NCBI GenBank assembly: GCA_023974075.1
Contig: CM043800.1
Coordinates: forward strand, 32,734,952-32,798,951
Length of the DNA stretch: 64,000 nucleotides
DNA from: Chaenocephalus aceratus
Taxonomy: Eukaryota; Chordata; Actinopteri; Perciformes; Channichthyidae
Direction of reading: 5' to 3'
Below, in pieces: positions 50,043 through 64,000 of the stretch. Made by a program: the position numbers and the translations under genes. The stretch's first letter is position 1. Each line of letters opens with the position of its first letter. The notes below the pieces were generated by a model. The model saw nothing but the letters and a program-made list of their open reading frames with translations, ran no database searches and had not been told where the DNA came from.

Positions 50043-50047
50043 ACACT
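49955..50047. repeat. (AC)n microsatellite with minor interruptions
   Basis: About 93 bases of AC with one CC slip (49982-49983) and a terminal TCAC variant. Three overlapping His-Thr frames through it are artefacts. Confidence 0.98.
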
Positions 50048-52005
50048 CGTCCCACCCTCTCATTTCATCTCTATGGCTCTGCTGGAGAAACAATAGTCTC
50101 TACAGCGGAGACAGGCTTAGACGTGTCAGACGTGCTGCGTACACTGTGGTGTAAATCTATGTCAGTCACGAGTCTGAACATTCAACTGTATACAGCATTG
50201 TACCTTTTTCAAAAATACACAGAGAAGAGTGCACTTGGCACTGCTCTGGTACACTTTGGCACACATATTTAAAGCTGTCAAAGTTGCGTTGAATAACAGT
50301 AGGAAGCGGGAAGGCTGTTTCTTGGCCTCCTTTGCCTCCCTCTGTTCCCTCACCTTCATGGGATACTGAATGGCCCTCCTACGGTGCATTGGAGGAGCCA
50401 TAAATGGCAGAAAGTGTCCTTAGTGTGGCTATAAAAGGATGTCAGCTCCTCGATTGGAAGATGAGGGTAATTTACGAGAAAGACGAGTAACGGAGCACTG
50501 AGGAGGGATTCTTGGCTCCTTCAGGTGAAGTTTAAGAGAGACAGACTAAATGAGGACGGGATGGCGAGAGGAGTGGTGCTAGTTATTATTGCCTGTGGCC
50601 GTATGTGTTAACGGGCTGTCAAGGAAAGGCTTAATTGAAGACAAATGCAAGTTCCTACTGTGTACAGTTTACTTTGTATCAACTCTCCATCTTGGGAAAA
50701 AAGTGAGTTTTATAATGCAGAAACTATTTCCCTTTTTAATAGAACTGATGGACCACAGATGGATATTAGCTATAAGCTATAATCTGGCATATTGCATCTC
50801 TTCTCTTTGCTGAGATTAATGTTTGTGTATGCATGGTCCTTCTATAAATAAAGAAAAAAGAAAAAAAAAGAAAAAAATTACACAAAAGAAGGAACAAGTC
50901 GAGACTCCCCCAAAGCATCTCGCGTCAGCTCTCATTCACCTTGTGTAATCAAAGTTGTCGAAAGTGGTGCAGTGAGAACATAGAAGCAAAGTACTGCTTT
51001 GTTTGACAATGTATTTACAACCAACCAGCAGATCATATTGAAATCAGGATGTTTGTAGTAATTAGACATAACTCAGTCCAGAGGGAGATCAGAGCATTCA
51101 ACACAATTACCAAATGACTCGCAGACCTCCAGAACCATATACTACTATTGTTTGTGTTGTTGGTTTGCTTTAACTGTTATTTAGTGTAACAATCTTATGT
51201 TGGAAGACCGTAGAAAAGCGATAGAAAAAAACCTTTGGGGCTGTAGACGGATCAATTCCTTTTTTATAAAGCTCCAAAGGTCCTCACATGCAGTAATGAA
51301 CAACAAGGCAATTATCAAGAAGACCGGGTTAAGCTTCCATCCTCTGCATGTTCCTACTATGTATAGGTATCTGAGATAATTAAAGAAAAATACTTATTAT
51401 CCAAATACAGTATTCCTCTAAAATTGCAGATTGAAACTTCTATGCTAAGGAATTAACCACAGCTGTTAGTTTGGGCAAATTCAGAGACCAATAAAGATTT
51501 TGGAAATATATACTTAAAAGTCCTGTGATGTTACAATTTGCTGGTTAAGCTGTCACCACAGTTTACAGATATTACAAAAAACATATGCATAATCATAAAT
51601 ATGCTTGATTACGTACAGAAAAAGATTCCGGACCATAGTCTCCTGTCTCTTTTCCACAGCTGGAAAAACATAGTGAGGTACAGTCAAGCGCACTCGCTGC
51701 AGTCCATGTGGTTCAGCAGTACATTTACAGATGGTACAGTGAAGTAGAAGAACAGCGACTTGGTGTACTTTCTAACAATTCAATTTCATTTTATGGAAAG
51801 AAACTGAAGATATCTTGATCTTATTGTCATCAGCGGTAACTTCAACCTTAAAATATTTTGAAGGCTTTCATCGTGCCAATCAAAACCTTTTATCTTCTGG
51901 AACATCTCTAACGGAGAAACAGATACTGCACTTTATGAGTCTTCAGTCAGGTGTAGATTAAGTTATCGATAGCGTGGTGTATGATTTCAGAGAAATTATG
52001 GGACA
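50048..52005. other. Gene-free stretch
   Basis: No supported exon, and nothing recognisable beyond an A-rich run at about 50845-50880. Confidence 0.4.
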
Positions 52006-52611
52006 GACCCCATCAGGGCTGCACGATATTGGAAAAAAACTGACATTGCGATTTCCCCCCCCCCCCCCTGCGATATATATATAGCGATATGAAAAATACA
52101 GGAATTGAAGAAAAGACAGTTTTTTTTTCTGCAAAGCATCCTTTCTTGAACTTTAATGCTATACAATTGGTATTTTTTTAACTATATTTAACCAGATGAA
52201 GGATTTTAGTCACGGACGTCTGGATCTTAAGTTATCAGAGCGACAAGCTGAGCTAGCTCGGTTAGCAGCGCCGAACTGCCCTGGAGAAACACATGAAACT
52301 ACTTTATTCAGTGTGTTTACCTTTAATCACCGGGTCCGTTGGCTTTGGAGATTCGATGGTGATTGGTGGTTTGCTGTGCATGCAGAGCCTGCATGTCACT
52401 CACTCAAGTACCCCTGACATGAGAGCCGCGCGAGTTTTACTTTTGTAGCAAGCAGCAAAATAATTGTAACATGATGTGTTTGAGTTCATTTGCCTACTTA
52501 ATATCGCAAGTCTCGCAGGTTTTTTTTTAAATCGCACGTCCACGCGATGTGAATATCGTGCATACACAATTATCGTCACGACGCGATATATCGTGCAGCC
52601 CTAGACCCCAT
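52006..52611. mobile_element. Second non-autonomous hAT-like element with 8-bp target duplication
   Basis: The element 52014-52603 (590 bp) is flanked by perfect GACCCCAT copies at 52006-52013 and 52604-52611. The left end is CAGGGCTGCACGATAT. The right end reverse-complemented is TAGGGCTGCACGATAT, identical except for the first base. An 8-bp duplication and CAGGG/TAGGG ends indicate hAT. The subterminal regions repeat CGATAT and ATATCG units. A C run lies near 52046-52057. A short internal frame (52196-52417) has no transposase motif that I recognise. Confidence 0.9.
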
Positions 52612-55260
52612 TACAACTGGCAGCTTGAAGTAGTGTATATATCCATTCAGCCAAACCACCCACGCGATGATGCTTGACTGCATTAGCAGCAGGAAAAACC
52701 AAATGTAACACTTATCTGCCATCGATCTACATATACGTGCTATAAATGCACATAAACTGTTACATGCTGACACAAAAGGTTCACTGGCTGCTCAGGCATT
52801 GAGATACAATCAAGAAATACAGATTTAAATATGCAAGGTAATATTTTTCATTTCATACAGTAAGGGGGAAATTATGTTTGTTACATTCTAAAGCCATTCA
52901 TTGACATTTATTAAAACCAGCTCAATTAAGAGCTAGGATGCAAGAAACTCATCAACACGAGGTGTTAAAAGGGGCATGGTTTTTTCCCACCTCACTGGAT
53001 GAATGCGTCACAAAACTTCACATTCAGTTTACTCTGATCATCGCTATAGAGTCTGGTAAACATCACCGATTTGTTTTCTTCTTTACTTTTCCTAAGGTCC
53101 AGCATACGTTTGCAATTCTGTCAGTGCTTTAATGGGGCCTAAACATCCAGCTTCAAAAAGAACCACATCCAATGTTGGCAATGGAAATGAGATCAATGGG
53201 TAAAATGGGGCCAGACGGTGAGCGAAGCACAGCACAGGGCCAATGACACAGGCAGCATGACTTCACTGTGGAAGTATTCAACCCCCCTTACAACATCCCT
53301 CATCCCTTTCTCAACACTGCTGAGTGGAAACTGTTCAAGGTTTAATGATTGCTGAAGAAAAAAGGGTCCCATCGTACTAAAAGTCATGCATTATGATGGT
53401 CATTGGCCACCACGTCATGCTTATGGAGATCTTCCAGGGGTTTATTACAGTGCCTGTGCACAGCGTTGTGTCTCAGTCAGTGCTATGAAGCTTTTAACCC
53501 TCATCTCCCAGTGCCACTGGATTCTGCTTGTCCAATAATCAAGGCAGAGCCATATATCCTGTTAATTTACACCAGGCGTGACATACATTTACACTTCACT
53601 TGATGAAAAGGCCGTGGAGCTGTTACGCGAGCTACGTTCCTACATCAAGCTTCTCACTTGTTTGTGTCTGTTTTGTGTTCAGTAATGTCCCCGCGTCCCT
53701 TGAAGCCAAGAATACTCCTCCATATGGAAGAGAAGCGGGATAAAAGCAGAATGAGCTCAGACAAGAGTCGGGCGAGAGTACTGGTTAATAGATTGAAAGA
53801 GATAGACTGGTCTGCTTGTGAAGCAACATAATTCAACCACGCTATCAGTGTTTACCAAAGCACCTGTTTTTCACGTCAGCTCTCTATTAAACAACTGCAG
53901 CTAGGACTTTGCATTTTATCACTGATAATGAATTAGGTGGGGAAGATGAATGGTGTTTTGCATGGCTGCATGATAAAGAGATCCTAGTGTGTGACACTGG
54001 GAGATAAGGACCTGACGGATTGCAGCTCTGGCAAAGTCGAGAAACTAGCTATAGGATTTGTGAACGTGCAGCTCTTCTCGAGACTTAAATGAACCTCAGA
54101 GAAATTCACAGACATCCCTTGTTGAAGGGAGTATTGCTTTTTGGTACAAATGCATTTTTACATCTACAACTTCCACTCTATTGTTCCTGTTTCCTTCTGC
54201 TTTGATTAATTTCTACATGATCACACAATCAAACTCAGCTGTTCTGGTTGTGTGGATGGTTGCACATCTAATAAATGGTAACACACAAAGGCTCAAGGTC
54301 TAGGTGAACCTGGACTTACCAGGCCGCAGAGAAAAAGAGTAGGTGGGTGATGGGCGGGGGGCGTGGAGGGTGGAGGCGGTCCTCGGATACATGGCAGCAT
54401 GATTTATGGACACCTTTGAAGTGAGCTCATTCCAGCCACACGGCTGCCTGCTGCATTACAGAGCAGGGACCTTCTCCCGGCGGCACGGCGAGGGGGATCA
54501 ATGACCCTTGGTCATGAACCTCCACTACACACTCCTCCACTGCTACTCACATATGCACCTCTTCATTATGTGGCAATTCATCAGTGTTTGTTTGGTCTCA
54601 ACAAGCATAAATGAGCTGCCAAGGCATCCAATGAACCCCTGACTCTCTCCTCAGTAAACTATTTAGAGGTTTAAAGCTAACAGGGAGGAAAAAGAGGTGG
54701 TTCCTCTCTGGGATCATGAAAATTGGGTCGAGGGATTTGTTCCTAGAGAGTCTAGCGAGTTTTCCTTTTCTTGCTGTAGTATGCAGAATGTTGAGGGCTA
54801 AAAAAGAGTCTGAATGGAAACTGATGTTAAAGCTCTCTCTCCAACAAATGGTGACATAATTGTTGAAATAGGTAAAGCTTCCATCTTCTGTAGGATTGAG
54901 GACTAAGACTGGCGCTTGGCAGGAGTCAGTCCCCAGTGCTTCAGGCTGGTTTGAATTCATTGTCTAGTGTTTGGATTGTCATAATCAAGATCTCCCACTT
55001 TGTTTGAAACTCATTTCCTTACTACATCAAATTGTTTGATCTTATCAGCGCCATTTATGTGAGCAGAAAAGCTGGGGATTAGGAATATTAGAAGTAATTA
55101 CACTCAAGGGAAGTCCCCACAAAGGGACTTAAACAAACCGTGGTGTGTGTGTATGCAGCTGCTCACTGTGTCTGCTCTTCCTGCACAAGTCACCATTGTC
55201 CCCCCAGTTTGGCTGCTGTGTTTATTTTTGTGTTTGATCCCTCTATCCAGCCTCAGCTTC
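52612..55260. other. Gene-free stretch
   Basis: No supported exon, repeat boundary or notable motif cluster. It may belong to the fhl3 first intron. Confidence 0.4.

Positions 55261-64000
<8,740 letters not shown>

Overview
This window is vertebrate genomic DNA, almost certainly from a teleost fish. The coding sequence is sparse. One gene has typical vertebrate GT-AG introns, there are very long CA/GT and CTGT microsatellites, and the DNA transposons (hAT-like and Kolobok-like non-autonomous copies) are typical of fish. No bacterial, phage or CRISPR features are present. Species cannot be determined from what I can see.

Two protein-coding genes are secure. (1) An intronless POU class III transcription factor gene, best called pou3f1 (Oct-6/SCIP/Tst-1), lies on the + strand at 6329-7450 and encodes 373 residues. 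(2) utp11, a nucleolar small-subunit processome protein, lies on the - strand at 34570-36691. It has eight coding exons that I joined by hand into a 254-residue protein. The order and orientation pou3f1(+), utp11(-) match the human 1p34.3 neighbourhood POU3F1-UTP11-FHL3. That synteny predicts fhl3 next on the + strand. I see a plausible GC-rich non-coding first exon with a good splice donor ending at 45016, but no LIM-domain coding exon before the window ends.

Layout: 1-6.2 kb is upstream regulatory DNA of pou3f1, including a palindromic POU-dimer (MORE-type) site at 2479-2490. 6.2-9.4 kb is the pou3f1 transcript with a probable long AU-rich 3'UTR. 9.4-34.4 kb is a gene-free tract between the convergent genes, holding several homeodomain-site-rich blocks that look like candidate conserved enhancers, a perfect CTCF core match at 10842, four large microsatellites, a 740-bp hAT element with an 8-bp target duplication, and an inverted pair of a fish interspersed repeat. 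34.4-36.8 kb is utp11, with a 352-bp inverted-repeat element in intron 4. 36.8-44.9 kb is transposon-rich; it includes a Kolobok-like TTAA element carrying the start of a THAP-type zinc finger. 45-64 kb is probably the first intron of fhl3, with a second hAT element, a strong miRNA-like hairpin at 48833-48897, and CA/GT arrays.

I did not find a convincing wholly new biological system. The most testable leads are the MORE site near pou3f1, the hairpin, the CTCF-like sites (one inside a transposon), and the Kolobok/THAP remnant. All conservation statements are inference, because no alignment could be run.
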